This document shows, piece by piece, positions 53,621 to 61,289 of a stretch of DNA of 64,000 nucleotides (position 1 is the stretch's first letter; every line of letters begins with the position of its first letter). The DNA comes from Rhodanobacteraceae bacterium ZG21-1 (GTDB lineage Bacteria; Pseudomonadota; Gammaproteobacteria; Xanthomonadales; Rhodanobacteraceae): assembly GCA_021390615.1 (NCBI GenBank), contig JAJEJU010000024.1:868001-932000 (forward strand), read 5' to 3'. Under the pieces are notes generated by a model that did not search any database, was not told the origin of the DNA, and worked only from the letters and a program-made list of their open reading frames with translations. The position numbers and the translations under genes were made by a program.

Positions 53621-54037
53621 GTGGCGGTATTCGAACGGTCTCATGCGGCGATTCGTGTGTTCGGTGACTCCCTCAACCCCGGGGAAGTAACGACGCTACT
53701 TGGCTGCGAGCCAACGGCATCGCAGCGAATGGGTGAGAAAATTGTCGGGAAGACAACCGGAACTGTTCGCGTCGCTAGAACCGGCTTGTGGAGCCTCTGT
53801 GCCACGCAGCGAGACCCAGAGGACCTGCCAGGTCAGATCGACGAACTTCTTGGGAGACTAACCGGCGACATGAGCGCCTGGGCAACAATCAGAGAAACGT
53901 ATCGAATTGATCTGTTCGTGGGCTTGTTCATGAGTTCTGGAAACGATGGGCTATCCCTTCCGCCGGAGCAGTTGCGCGCATTGGGCGAACGCGGGATCGA
54001 ACTCAATCTAGACATCTACGATCATTCGGAAGACTAA
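53621..54037 (+). CDS. Array cassette 15: DUF4279 protein
   Basis: 138 residues from GTG 53621, with GGAAGAGAGG upstream. RVFGDSLNPGEVTTLLGCEPTAS, then GLWSLCATQRD and a central LGRLTGDMSAWATI, match DUF4279, small proteins often found next to toxin genes and thought to be immunity-like (role inferred). The open frame upstream to 53507 is not used. Confidence 0.75.
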   Translation: MAVFERSHAAIRVFGDSLNPGEVTTLLGCEPTASQRMGEKIVGKTTGTVRVARTGLWSLCATQRDPEDLPGQIDELLGRLTGDMSAWATIRETYRIDLFVGLFMSSGNDGLSLPPEQLRALGERGIELNLDIYDHSED

Positions 54038-54056
54038 CCAGCGGAAAGACTGCGGA

Positions 54057-54086
54057 GTGCCCGCTTCCGACCCGTAGCGGGCACTT
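54057..54086 (+). repeat. Array repeat 15 (covarying arms)
   Basis: GTGCCCGCT pairs with AGCGGGCAC around TCCGACCCGT. Compared with the consensus, T-to-C in the left arm is matched by A-to-G in the right arm. Confidence 0.85.
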
Positions 54087-54112
54087 CCAATAGAACCCTT
54101 TCAGGTTATTTC

Positions 54113-54526
54113 ATGAGCAATGATGTTGATCTTTTGGCGGTTGTTGATTGCCTAAAAGGCGATGCGCTTCTGTGTGGCTTGATCAATGCTGCCCTTCCTC
54201 AGGCGATCGTGATGCCCTTTGCGCATGATCATGCGAGAAGCTATCTGTTTGTTGCGGTGTTCTTCTGCAATCAAAAGCTTGGAAAGGACACTGTTCTTGC
54301 GGCCTGCAAGAGAATAGTGGCGTTGCTGCGGGGCCAGTATTTGGTGGCGCTCGATGGCGTTGAAGTTCTCGTAAGCGTGGTTACGGATGGCCGCACAGAG
54401 CGGGTTCTTAGGTTGTCAGTACTCAAAGAGTCGCTGGACGCCTTCGAGAAGATGGGGCGCTTGGAGTTAAACACTCGTGCCCCCGCCTCTGGGATCACAA
54501 GTCTGACGTACAAGCAGATCGGTTAG
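54113..54526 (+). CDS. Array cassette 16: unknown 137-residue protein
   Basis: A 137-residue soluble protein (MSNDVDLLAVVDCLKGDALL), less GC-rich than the core genes. It has SYLFVAVFFCNQKLGKD and VVTDGRTERVLRLSV; no family is recognised. The ribosome-binding site is weak (TTTCAGGTTATTTC). A repeat follows after about 34 bases. Confidence 0.6.
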   Translation: MSNDVDLLAVVDCLKGDALLCGLINAALPQAIVMPFAHDHARSYLFVAVFFCNQKLGKDTVLAACKRIVALLRGQYLVALDGVEVLVSVVTDGRTERVLRLSVLKESLDAFEKMGRLELNTRAPASGITSLTYKQIG

Positions 54527-54560
54527 GGTGTCAGTGTTGTTCTAACCAGCGATATCGGTA

Positions 54561-54589
54561 AGGTCCGCTTCCGACCCATAGCGGACATC
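54561..54589 (+). repeat. Array repeat 16
   Basis: AGGTCCGCTTCCGACCC then ATAGCGGACATC. Confidence 0.85.
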
Positions 54590-54653
54590 TTGGATCTTTG
54601 CGATGCTGATGCGTCGCGGACGTATTGGTTCGCCTCGGAGGCAGCAGAGAGTG

Positions 54654-54986
54654 GTGACTGGACGTCCAAAGAAGCATGGAATCAGAGCCGTTATTTTGAT
54701 CGCGGAGCAATCGATCTACGATCAGGCCGAGGTGAATCTGAGCCCTCAGCGATTCGAGGAGCTAAAGGCCGCCGCTGGCAATCTACTCTTCGTTGCAGGC
54801 AACTATGCCGGTCCTGAGTGGGAAGCGGTTGTCGGCTTCGTGCCCACCCAAGAGCTCTATTACCAAGTCACAGTTGGCATCGCCGCAGATCAGGGGCAAC
54901 CAATCAATCTCTTTGCGCAGGCACTGATCAGCAGAGACGTGTCCGCTCCCTTCTGCCATATTGCTTGGGAGCCCATCCGGAAGTGA
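54654..54986 (+). CDS. Array cassette 17: unknown 110-residue protein
   Basis: 110 residues from GTG 54654 (VTGRPKKHGIRAVILIAEQS), preferred because GGAGG and GAGAG lie upstream; ATG 54603, nearer the repeat, lacks a ribosome-binding site. A soluble protein with LSPQRFEELKAAAGNLLFVAG; no family is assigned. It is the last gene of the array proper; two more repeats follow without an obvious gene between them. Confidence 0.5.
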   Translation: MTGRPKKHGIRAVILIAEQSIYDQAEVNLSPQRFEELKAAAGNLLFVAGNYAGPEWEAVVGFVPTQELYYQVTVGIAADQGQPINLFAQALISRDVSAPFCHIAWEPIRK

Positions 54987-54997
54987 AGCCGCAAAGG

Positions 54998-55016
54998 ATG
55001 TCCGCTTCTGGCCGAG
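54998..55016 (+). repeat. Array repeat 17 (left half only)
   Basis: ATGTCCGCTTCTGGCCGA: the left arm is intact and the right arm is missing. Confidence 0.55.
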
Positions 55017-55050
55017 AGGGGGCCGGCCCTGAGCGGCTGCGTCAGCAGTG

Positions 55051-55242
55051 TTAGAGTCCGCTTCCGATCCGAAGCGGACGCTCCAGGAAACAAGGGGAGA
55101 TGTGGACTTCCGAGGCTTCGATATGCCAGTCCATGCCGGCCTGTTTTACCCAGACCTCGATGGGCTGGTTCGGGAGAAGGCGATTGCCCAGGCCATGCCA
55201 AGGGATTTCCCCCGCATAGGCCATCGTTTGTACGAGATGCAT
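55051..55242 (-). pseudogene. 5' fragment of a DUF932-type gene cut by the array
   Basis: On the minus strand from ATG 55242 (AAGGAG six bases upstream): MHLVQTMAYAGEIPWHGLGN, the typical opening of DUF932 phage/plasmid proteins, then about 20 further normal residues. Homology stops near base 55085, exactly at array repeat 18, and the frame ends inside the repeat. The rest of the usually 250-350 residue gene is gone, so the array's right end lies within it. Confidence 0.7.
55055..55082 (+). repeat. Array repeat 18 (last full copy)
   Basis: GAGTCCGCTTCCGATCC then GAAGCGGACGCTC; stem GTCCGCTTC/GAAGCGGAC. It abuts the truncated DUF932-type gene. Confidence 0.85.
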
Positions 55243-55269
55243 GAGTGACTCCTTTTTCAGACGGCATAA

Positions 55270-55305
55270 ACGCCCAGCGCCCGGTCGAAGCCGGGCGCTG
55301 GGCGT
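55270..55305 (-). terminator. Strong hairpin downstream of the glycine-zipper gene
   Basis: A perfect 15-bp stem (ACGCCCAGCGCCCGG with CCGGGCGCTGGGCGT) and 6-base loop. On the minus strand it is followed by TTTATG. It lies 37 bases after the stop of the 55342-55746 gene. Confidence 0.6.
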
Positions 55306-55341
55306 ATGCGTGGATTAAGGGAAGACGGGCAACTGCCCGCG

Positions 55342-55746
55342 TCAGGTAGGCTTATTGCCGAAGGTGTAGCCACAATCGGTACAGCGGTACTTGACGAAGA
55401 CGTTGTCGTCGATGACTTCGCCGAACGCGGCGCCGGCTGCACAACCTGTCGCACCTCCGATCAGCATGGCGAGCACGCCACCGGTAAGTGCGCCAATAGC
55501 GGAGCCGACAGGGCCACCTACGGCTCCGACGACTGCTCCCACCTCGGCCCCCGAGAGCACCAGGGCGACACCGCTGGTGGCACCGGCCACCGCACCGATG
55601 GTTCCACCGACTTTCTTGCCGTACAGGCGGGTTTGGATACGGATCGAACGGCAGACCGGGCCGGCCGGCATACCAGGGATCAGTTCCGCTTGTTGCGTGG
55701 TTTCGTCCCGCTTGAACGGAACAATCGTCGTCTGCTCTTCCATCAC
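55342..55746 (-). CDS. Glycine-zipper protein with C-terminal Cys pair
   Basis: A 134-residue protein. The middle (about residues 45-110) is a long run of small residues with GxxxG spacing (VGGTIGAVAGATSGVAL and GAVVGAVGGPVGSAIGAL), typical of glycine-zipper membrane-inserting domains. The C-terminus has CTDCGYTF, a small Cys pair. There is no signal peptide. The function is unknown; similar proteins occur next to DUF932 genes on mobile elements. Confidence 0.65.
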   Translation of the reverse strand: MMEEQTTIVPFKRDETTQQAELIPGMPAGPVCRSIRIQTRLYGKKVGGTIGAVAGATSGVALVLSGAEVGAVVGAVGGPVGSAIGALTGGVLAMLIGGATGCAAGAAFGEVIDDNVFVKYRCTDCGYTFGNKPT

Positions 55747-55912
55747 TCACACCCCTCTAGGGAAAGGCATCCGTGCCGACATTGGCAGGGATGGAGCAGT
55801 GGCACCGCCACTGTTCGCATGGGTGATATATGACTGACGAGTCTTTCGATCTTTGCTGATGCGCACTCCGGTGGAGTTGATCAGCAGCACCAATCGATCA
55901 TGATCAGCACGC

Positions 55913-55952
55913 AAAGCGGCCGTTTGCGACCGGCTGAAATGGGTCGGAAGTG
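55913..55952 (-). repeat. Array-related repeat in reverse orientation
   Basis: On the minus strand, CACTTCCGACCCATTTCAG continues into CCGGTCGCAAACGGCCGCTTT. It shares ACTTCCGACCC with the array repeat but has a longer loop. It marks the right flank, beyond the DUF932 fragment. Confidence 0.5.
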
Positions 55953-55983
55953 AATCTTAGGCGCCCCGAGCTGGCGCGCTGTC

Positions 55984-56733
55984 TTACACAGCGTGTTCTT
56001 GGATCGCCGCCAATCTCGCGTCGACGATCTTGAGAAGATGTGATGCAAGGATGATCATTTCGCGCGCTTCGTCGCGCTGGATCTCGACCTTCCGATGGGA
56101 TGCGGGATTCTTGTAACTGCCGATGGCGCCGGTCATCAGGTTCATCAGTGCGACTCTCTCTCCGCGTTCCAGTGTCCTATCTGTCAGGCGGCCTTCGTCC
56201 GGATGGAATGCGGCACTCATTAGGGGAACGCCGATCTTGTCGGCGCCGTAACCGCCGGCCGCACGTGTCGTTACCTCAAGAGCTTTGAAGGCTTCGAACA
56301 CGGCTGTGTCAAAGCGCCCTTGCATGAAGAGGGGACGAGCGTCCTGCAAAAGTGTGGGATGCAGGAAGGCGCTCGGCAACAGTTCTTCACTCAGCATGCC
56401 CCTGACGCCATTCGCATCTGCAACCTGGTGGCCGAGCTTGGTCACGCGATCGAAGGATGGGTTCGCGCCTGTGTCGGAGCACAGCAGGCCGTTGACCTTT
56501 AACCAATTCCAAGCAGCTGAGATGGAATTTGCGAGTTCCTGTTGGAATTCACGCGTGCCTCGATAGTCGTATTCGCGCTCTATCTGGCGCACGTAATTCC
56601 CGAGGTGCACCATGCCATTTTGGGCGGGGGAGTTCCGACCTGTAAGCACTTCCAGAAGGTAGCCCCCTAGTTCGCTGGGTTGAAGATCGACCAGGGTTTG
56701 GGCATCGGGAACGAGCTGAATCAGTGTCGCCAT
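55984..56733 (-). CDS. HEPN-type protein of the Ymh/TIGR02391 family
   Basis: 249 residues from ATG 56733, which has AGGAGG six bases upstream (the frame is open 14 codons further). The C-terminal half carries the family signature: GRFDTAVFEAFKALEVTTR, GVPLMSAAFHPDEGRLTD, then LMTGAIGSYKNPASHR, ending ILASHLLKIVDARL. The NPASH segment corresponds to the His of HEPN nuclease motifs. Family members are often in defence islands; a role in anti-phage defence is inferred, not shown. Confidence 0.8.
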   Translation of the reverse strand: MATLIQLVPDAQTLVDLQPSELGGYLLEVLTGRNSPAQNGMVHLGNYVRQIEREYDYRGTREFQQELANSISAAWNWLKVNGLLCSDTGANPSFDRVTKLGHQVADANGVRGMLSEELLPSAFLHPTLLQDARPLFMQGRFDTAVFEAFKALEVTTRAAGGYGADKIGVPLMSAAFHPDEGRLTDRTLERGERVALMNLMTGAIGSYKNPASHRKVEIQRDEAREMIILASHLLKIVDARLAAIQEHAV

Positions 56734-56852
56734 GGAGCACCTCCTAGACCCGCGCCAAGCGCGGGTGAAGAACAAACCTACGGGGCTGCTAGACCACTTG
56801 CAACTCGAACTACGTAGTTTCAGAAGGCTCCACTAACGGATAGCTTTCTTCT

Positions 56853-57527
56853 TCAGAAATGGTTCTTTTTGTATTCACAGAAGATTTCTGCGGCAGCACG
56901 TGGGGCTTGAAAGAGGTCACTCTTCTGCTCGTCCGAATTCGTCGAGATAGCCGCAATGGCGACCATCGCAAGCTGCGTCAGCGCCATTGCCTGTGCGCAA
57001 ATATCCGCCGCGACTTTTGCCTCAATTCGAAATCCGATTTCGGCATTGTGATAGTTGGCGACGGTGGCCATGCCTCCATGAACGAGGCCACAGAGCGCGT
57101 TCCAGCCCTTGTCGACGAAATTACTCAAAGTTTGATTGTCGCCGGCAGACAACACGTCGCCGATTAGAGGCGCCAATGCTCTGGGGTTGAGCCGTCGAGG
57201 CTTTCCGTCAGGCCCAGCCCTTTCGGGCATCTTGTCATTGTCGATGAAATATTGAACCTCCTGATCGGTCGCCACTCGCGCAAAAAACGCACCGCGGAAG
57301 AGCGTTTCTATCTGCGCTCGTTCCAGGGCAATTGCGGAGGCTCCATATTCCTCAGCATGAGTAGCGATCAACACCGCCATCGCTCGTCCATGATCCAAAC
57401 ACGCACGTAGCAATGTAACTGCAAGTGCGTTTCGTTGGTTTCCATCGATGTGCATTCTGGCAACTGAGACGATGGTTTTCGTCATACACTCGTGCGCCAA
57501 GTCGGCAGCCTTCTTCAGTTCTTCCAT
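56853..57527 (-). CDS. Uncharacterised helical protein
   Basis: A 224-residue soluble, almost entirely helical protein (MEELKKAADLAHECMTKTIV). ACLDHGRAMAVLIATHAEEYGASA and LVHGGMATVANYHNAEIGF are visible; HG-containing helices of this kind occur in DUF5677/DUF6988-like proteins, but I cannot assign one firmly. It is on the same strand as the HEPN gene, about 120 bases upstream of it. A GGGGGAAT stretch lies near the start. Confidence 0.6.
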   Translation of the reverse strand: MEELKKAADLAHECMTKTIVSVARMHIDGNQRNALAVTLLRACLDHGRAMAVLIATHAEEYGASAIALERAQIETLFRGAFFARVATDQEVQYFIDNDKMPERAGPDGKPRRLNPRALAPLIGDVLSAGDNQTLSNFVDKGWNALCGLVHGGMATVANYHNAEIGFRIEAKVAADICAQAMALTQLAMVAIAAISTNSDEQKSDLFQAPRAAAEIFCEYKKNHF

Positions 57528-58173
57528 GGCATTCCCCCTGTTCCCCTGGAGCGTCCGTTACGGGTTGCGGATAGCTCACTTCTCGTATCCGGCATCGTCG
57601 AGTCGAGCGCGCACACCTTCGCTGATGACCGTGGCTTCGACGCGATCCACCAAGTGCATCCTATCTGAGGATGGCGCGCCGATGTTCATTCCAATACGGC
57701 AGCAAGTAGTCGTAGCTCTCGCTCTCAAGCAGCACGAAGCGGTCAGCGTTGGCGGGCGGAAGTTCGTCGGTGAGTATTGCCCAGCGTGTTTCATCAATGG
57801 CTTCGCGGCGTGCGCGAAGGCGTAGGCGGCGCGTGGTCGGCATCGTTCTTCGCCCTGCCGGGCGGCCAGGTCGGTCATGGAGAGGTTCAACGTCCAAGTT
57901 CAGAGTCCACAGCGCCGCAAGCATTTGGACACGCGCATCGCGCTCGGCGGGAAGCAGGGGATGGGCTTTACACTGGTCAAAGCGATTGAGAGCTCTCATG
58001 CCTCAGGCGAAGATGCGACATGTCGCGCCCGGAGTTTGTCCACGGATATCAGGTGCCTTCTTTGCTGGAATGGCTCTTTTGGCGAAGGCGTAAGGGCGCG
58101 TCGAGTGCTGACTGCCCGCTCAAATGGGTCGATTCAACTCAACATTGCTGCTTTCGTGCAATGCACCCACAAC
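57528..58173 (-). other. Gap with decayed or very small minus-strand ORFs
   Basis: On the minus strand, 57661-57843 encodes about 60 residues with normal codon use (ending SYDYLLPYWNEHRRAILR), with an open frame upstream to 57999. A 27-codon ORF, 57576-57659, follows by two bases (RVEATVISEGVRARLDDAG). Either may be a remnant of a larger gene; neither shows a family I recognise. The rest, up to the lanM stop, shows nothing. Confidence 0.35.
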
Positions 58174-60993
58174 CTATTCTCGACACTCCATCAACAATGG
58201 CGTAGCCAGCCTGCTGTCAGGATGCATGCGTAGCAGGCTATAGATGACACCTGCCAGCCCTGTCATCAGGCTCGGCGCGAAAGCTTCATAGGTCAGGCTT
58301 CCGGCTAGGTCATGCTGCTGCTCGATCGCCGATATGACATGGACGTTTGCCTCGTCGCGTCCGATCGGCGCGCTTGCTGGATCGAGTTCCGACGCGCGCA
58401 CGAGCAACTCCCACTGCGAGAAATTGCCGTGGCATAGCGTGTGCGAGCTGTTCCATCGATCGCCCGCCGCTGCCAAGGCGCGGCGCAGGTCACGCAGATA
58501 ATCGGTATCGCCGCTGCGCTGATAGAGATCGATCGCGGCAAGGCCGATGCCTACGCTGCCGCCGCACCATGTATAGATCTCGACGTGGCCCTCGGCGCGC
58601 TCGCACCAGTTGCCCATCGACGTATCGAACAGCGAGTCCTGGAAGTCGAATGCAGCGCTGGCGAGTGTCTCCCAGCGCTGGCGATCGCTTTCTTCGCCGG
58701 CATCACTCAATGCCAGGCGTGCCAAGGCCCAGCCGATCCCTGCCGCACCATGCGCAAAGCCGCCGATGGGATCTTCGAAGGCCAGTGTGGACCAGCGTGC
58801 GCCGTGCTCGTCGAGGGTGGCCGTCGATTCCAGACGCCGGCCGGCACGGGCGGCCAAATCCAGCCAGCGTGAATCGCCGGTTTTTTCGGCCAGGCCCAGC
58901 AGGGGCACGATGACGCCTGCGCTGCCATCGATGATGTCGAGCGAACGGTCCTCGTCGAATCCCTGGCGCTCCAGGGCCTTGGCGCAGGCAATAGCCTTGG
59001 CGAGCAGTTCGGGTCGCTTCAGCAGGTCGTGCAAGACTAGCCAGTACCAGATGTAACTGCCGTAGCCGGTGAAGCCGCCGATGCCGGATGGCTCTCCGGC
59101 ATCCGTCATGGCGTGCAGCACCTGCAGGGTGCCGTCCAGCACCTGAGCTACGTCGGGCACCGGGTCGGCGCGTCCGCGCTCCGTTTCGCGCAGGTAAGCG
59201 GCCAATGCCACCGCGACGCCGCCCAGCCCGGAATACAGGTCGGTATGCAGCGGCCGCACGTGCCAGCCGCTGGGACTCGCGCCGGGCGCGATCCAGGTCG
59301 CCGATCCGTCCTTGCCGCGCACGGCCAGATGCAATAGACGCTTCATGGCCTCGCTGGCCAGCCTGCGTCGATCGCGGTCGAAATCCGTGCTGGGTAGGGC
59401 AGGGGCGAAAGAGTTGCCTTGGGCTTGGCCAGGCTGGTCGATCTGATGGTTCAGTACCTTCACGACCAGGGCCGTGCGTATCGCCATCTCCTCCAGCTCG
59501 ACGCGCATGGTGCGCCAATTGGCCAACGTCGCTTCAATGCGATCGTCGGTCAGCAGGGCCGTGAACATGGGGATGTCACCATGGCAGAGATCGTCGATCT
59601 CGCCGGCAATTTCCTGTGCTGCGGACGGCGCCATCGACAAGGTGGCTGCATGGGCCGCCAGCAGCTCGTGCGCTTGTTCCAGCGCCTTGGCTTCTTCATG
59701 CAGCGAAGATGGATGCCAAAGCATGTGGCCGATTTCGGCGTAGATCCTGGTCGGGCGGCGAATCTCGCGTACCCGGCAGTCGATGAAGGCTTCCATCCTC
59801 GGTTTCAGCTGGCCGCCGACATCCAGCTTGCGCAGCTGTTCGGTCGCCTCCAGAAAGCCGTCGCCAATGTCGTTCCAGAAGCGCGGCAGTTCAGGCTGCG
59901 GACTGGGATGATTTTGCGCCACGTCCATCTCGACCGCGATGATCTCCACGCGCGCATCTGTGGTGCCTTCATTGGCGATGGTCGGCGCGCGGAGCTTGGG
60001 CTGCTCGCCGGGCATGCCGCCGGCAGCGGAAAAGTCGACCTCGCCCAGACCGAAGGCCGAGGTGCGCACCGGAACGATGCCGGTACGCAATACCGAATCG
60101 CAGATCAGCTCCTGGGCGAGATCATAGGCATCGCCATAGTTCGACGGCGGATTGGCAAAGGGACGGGCGAACAGGCTTTCCACGTCGACCACGACCGGCA
60201 CCGGGCCGACCGCCACCAGATTCTCCAAGTGGATATCGGTGCCCCCAAGCAGGCGCAATACGGCCAGCCAGTGGCCGAGACCACGATAAAACGTATGCAG
60301 CTCGACATCGTCCTGGCAATAGCGCTGCTCGACAAAGGCAGCCCAACCGTATTCGCCGCAGTCGATGACTTCGGGTACGCGAATGCGCACTTCGCCTTGA
60401 CCGAACAGGTGTGCCAAGAACGCGTCCAGCGTTGCATCGATAGCTACCGAGCGCGGCTTGTACATCACCGAGCCGCCTTCAAACGCCAGCCGCGCCACGC
60501 TCTGTCCACCTTGATGCAGATCGCCTTGGCCGAGCGCGAGTCCGACCAGGCGTCCCGGTGGCCTTCGCATAAGCTCGTCGAGCCGGCTGCGATCCGCCAC
60601 GAATCGCATGAGCAGCTTTTCGATGGCGTCGCACTGCAGGTTCAGCGCCAGCCCCAGGCGTGCGCGCAAGGATGGATAGTAGCGGTCGAGCAGGGCGGCG
60701 AATTCGTCTCGCATGGCGTATGCGACGAATTGTTCGAAACGATCGGCGTCATCGGCGGCGGTGAGCATGCCGGCCCGTTTCGCAGCGTGCATTTCCAGCA
60801 GCAGGACCCGATAGAGCTTGCGTCGCGCATTCGCGTGCAGCGCGTCCTCGGCTACGCCTTGAATCAGCCTGACTTCATCGGGGGCCAGCTGGGGCGAGAA
60901 TCTTTCGAGGCAAGTCGCGAACGTCGCGCGCGCCGCTGAAGTGAAATGTCTGACGATGGGGTCGAAGCCCTCGGGTGCGTGAAGCGTGCTCAT
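58174..60993 (-). CDS. lanM: Class II lanthipeptide synthetase LanM
   Basis: A 939-residue bifunctional enzyme that dehydrates Ser/Thr of a precursor peptide and cyclises Cys onto them. The N-terminal DUF4135 dehydratase domain has MYKPRSV (about 178-183) and GGTDIHLENLV (250-260). The C-terminal LanC-like cyclase has its zinc ligands Cys in YTWCGGSVGIG (about 810) and Cys-His in TLCHGNF (about 854-855). Length fits LanM. The precursor gene lies 92 bases upstream on the same strand, separated by a terminator-like hairpin. Confidence 0.95.
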   Translation of the reverse strand: MSTLHAPEGFDPIVRHFTSAARATFATCLERFSPQLAPDEVRLIQGVAEDALHANARRKLYRVLLLEMHAAKRAGMLTAADDADRFEQFVAYAMRDEFAALLDRYYPSLRARLGLALNLQCDAIEKLLMRFVADRSRLDELMRRPPGRLVGLALGQGDLHQGGQSVARLAFEGGSVMYKPRSVAIDATLDAFLAHLFGQGEVRIRVPEVIDCGEYGWAAFVEQRYCQDDVELHTFYRGLGHWLAVLRLLGGTDIHLENLVAVGPVPVVVDVESLFARPFANPPSNYGDAYDLAQELICDSVLRTGIVPVRTSAFGLGEVDFSAAGGMPGEQPKLRAPTIANEGTTDARVEIIAVEMDVAQNHPSPQPELPRFWNDIGDGFLEATEQLRKLDVGGQLKPRMEAFIDCRVREIRRPTRIYAEIGHMLWHPSSLHEEAKALEQAHELLAAHAATLSMAPSAAQEIAGEIDDLCHGDIPMFTALLTDDRIEATLANWRTMRVELEEMAIRTALVVKVLNHQIDQPGQAQGNSFAPALPSTDFDRDRRRLASEAMKRLLHLAVRGKDGSATWIAPGASPSGWHVRPLHTDLYSGLGGVAVALAAYLRETERGRADPVPDVAQVLDGTLQVLHAMTDAGEPSGIGGFTGYGSYIWYWLVLHDLLKRPELLAKAIACAKALERQGFDEDRSLDIIDGSAGVIVPLLGLAEKTGDSRWLDLAARAGRRLESTATLDEHGARWSTLAFEDPIGGFAHGAAGIGWALARLALSDAGEESDRQRWETLASAAFDFQDSLFDTSMGNWCERAEGHVEIYTWCGGSVGIGLAAIDLYQRSGDTDYLRDLRRALAAAGDRWNSSHTLCHGNFSQWELLVRASELDPASAPIGRDEANVHVISAIEQQHDLAGSLTYEAFAPSLMTGLAGVIYSLLRMHPDSRLATPLLMECRE

Positions 60994-61036
60994 CGAGCCT
61001 TGGGTCCCCCATCGAGCGAATATTTTAACGCCACAT

Positions 61037-61067
61037 AAAAAACGCGCAGCCGCGGATGGGCTGCGCG
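61037..61067 (-). terminator. Intrinsic terminator/attenuator between lanA and lanM
   Basis: On the minus strand, CGCGCAGCC pairs perfectly with GGCTGCGCG around a 7-base loop and is followed by TTTTTT. It begins about 18 bases after the precursor stop, so only read-through reaches lanM, giving more precursor than enzyme. Confidence 0.8.
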
Positions 61068-61085
61068 CCGCTTACCTCATCAGCC

Positions 61086-61289
61086 TCAAATGCCGCAAAG
61101 ACAGCAGGCAGCGCCCTTGCAGGAGGTTACCGTCAAGGTGGCGGTAATGATGTTGGTCGCATTCGAGGTCCTTATCGCCGCCTGGAAGGCAGCCTCTCCC
61201 TCGATATACAGCGGGCCGGCCGGGTTATCCATGCCGCCCACGCTATTGGCGCCGCTGCGCCAGCCTGCAACGATATCGTCGTTCTGCAT
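61086..61289 (-). CDS. lanA: Lanthipeptide precursor peptide, mersacidin/lichenicidin-type
   Basis: 67 residues from ATG 61289, preceded by GAGAGGGG. The leader opens MQNDDIVAGWRSG and has DNPAG, the family motif of type 2 mersacidin/lichenicidin leaders. The C-terminal core is Thr/Ser then Cys rich: ITATLTVTSCKGAACCLCGI, giving four Cys and several dehydratable Ser/Thr. The usual GG or GA cleavage site is not obvious: the leader reads GEAAFQAA instead. The frame extends upstream to 61439 but the ribosome-binding site fixes this start. It is the presumed substrate of the adjacent LanM. Confidence 0.85.
   Translation of the reverse strand: MQNDDIVAGWRSGANSVGGMDNPAGPLYIEGEAAFQAAIRTSNATNIITATLTVTSCKGAACCLCGI

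Noticed and set aside
47297-55082. CRISPR array
   Set aside because: Repeats are regular, but the intervals are 150 to over 1000 bases, contain genes, and there are no cas genes.
47297-55082. Integron with attC sites
   Set aside because: The repeat lacks the GTTRRRY/RYYYAAC core sites, and no tyrosine integrase or attI is present in the window. The resemblance is in layout only.
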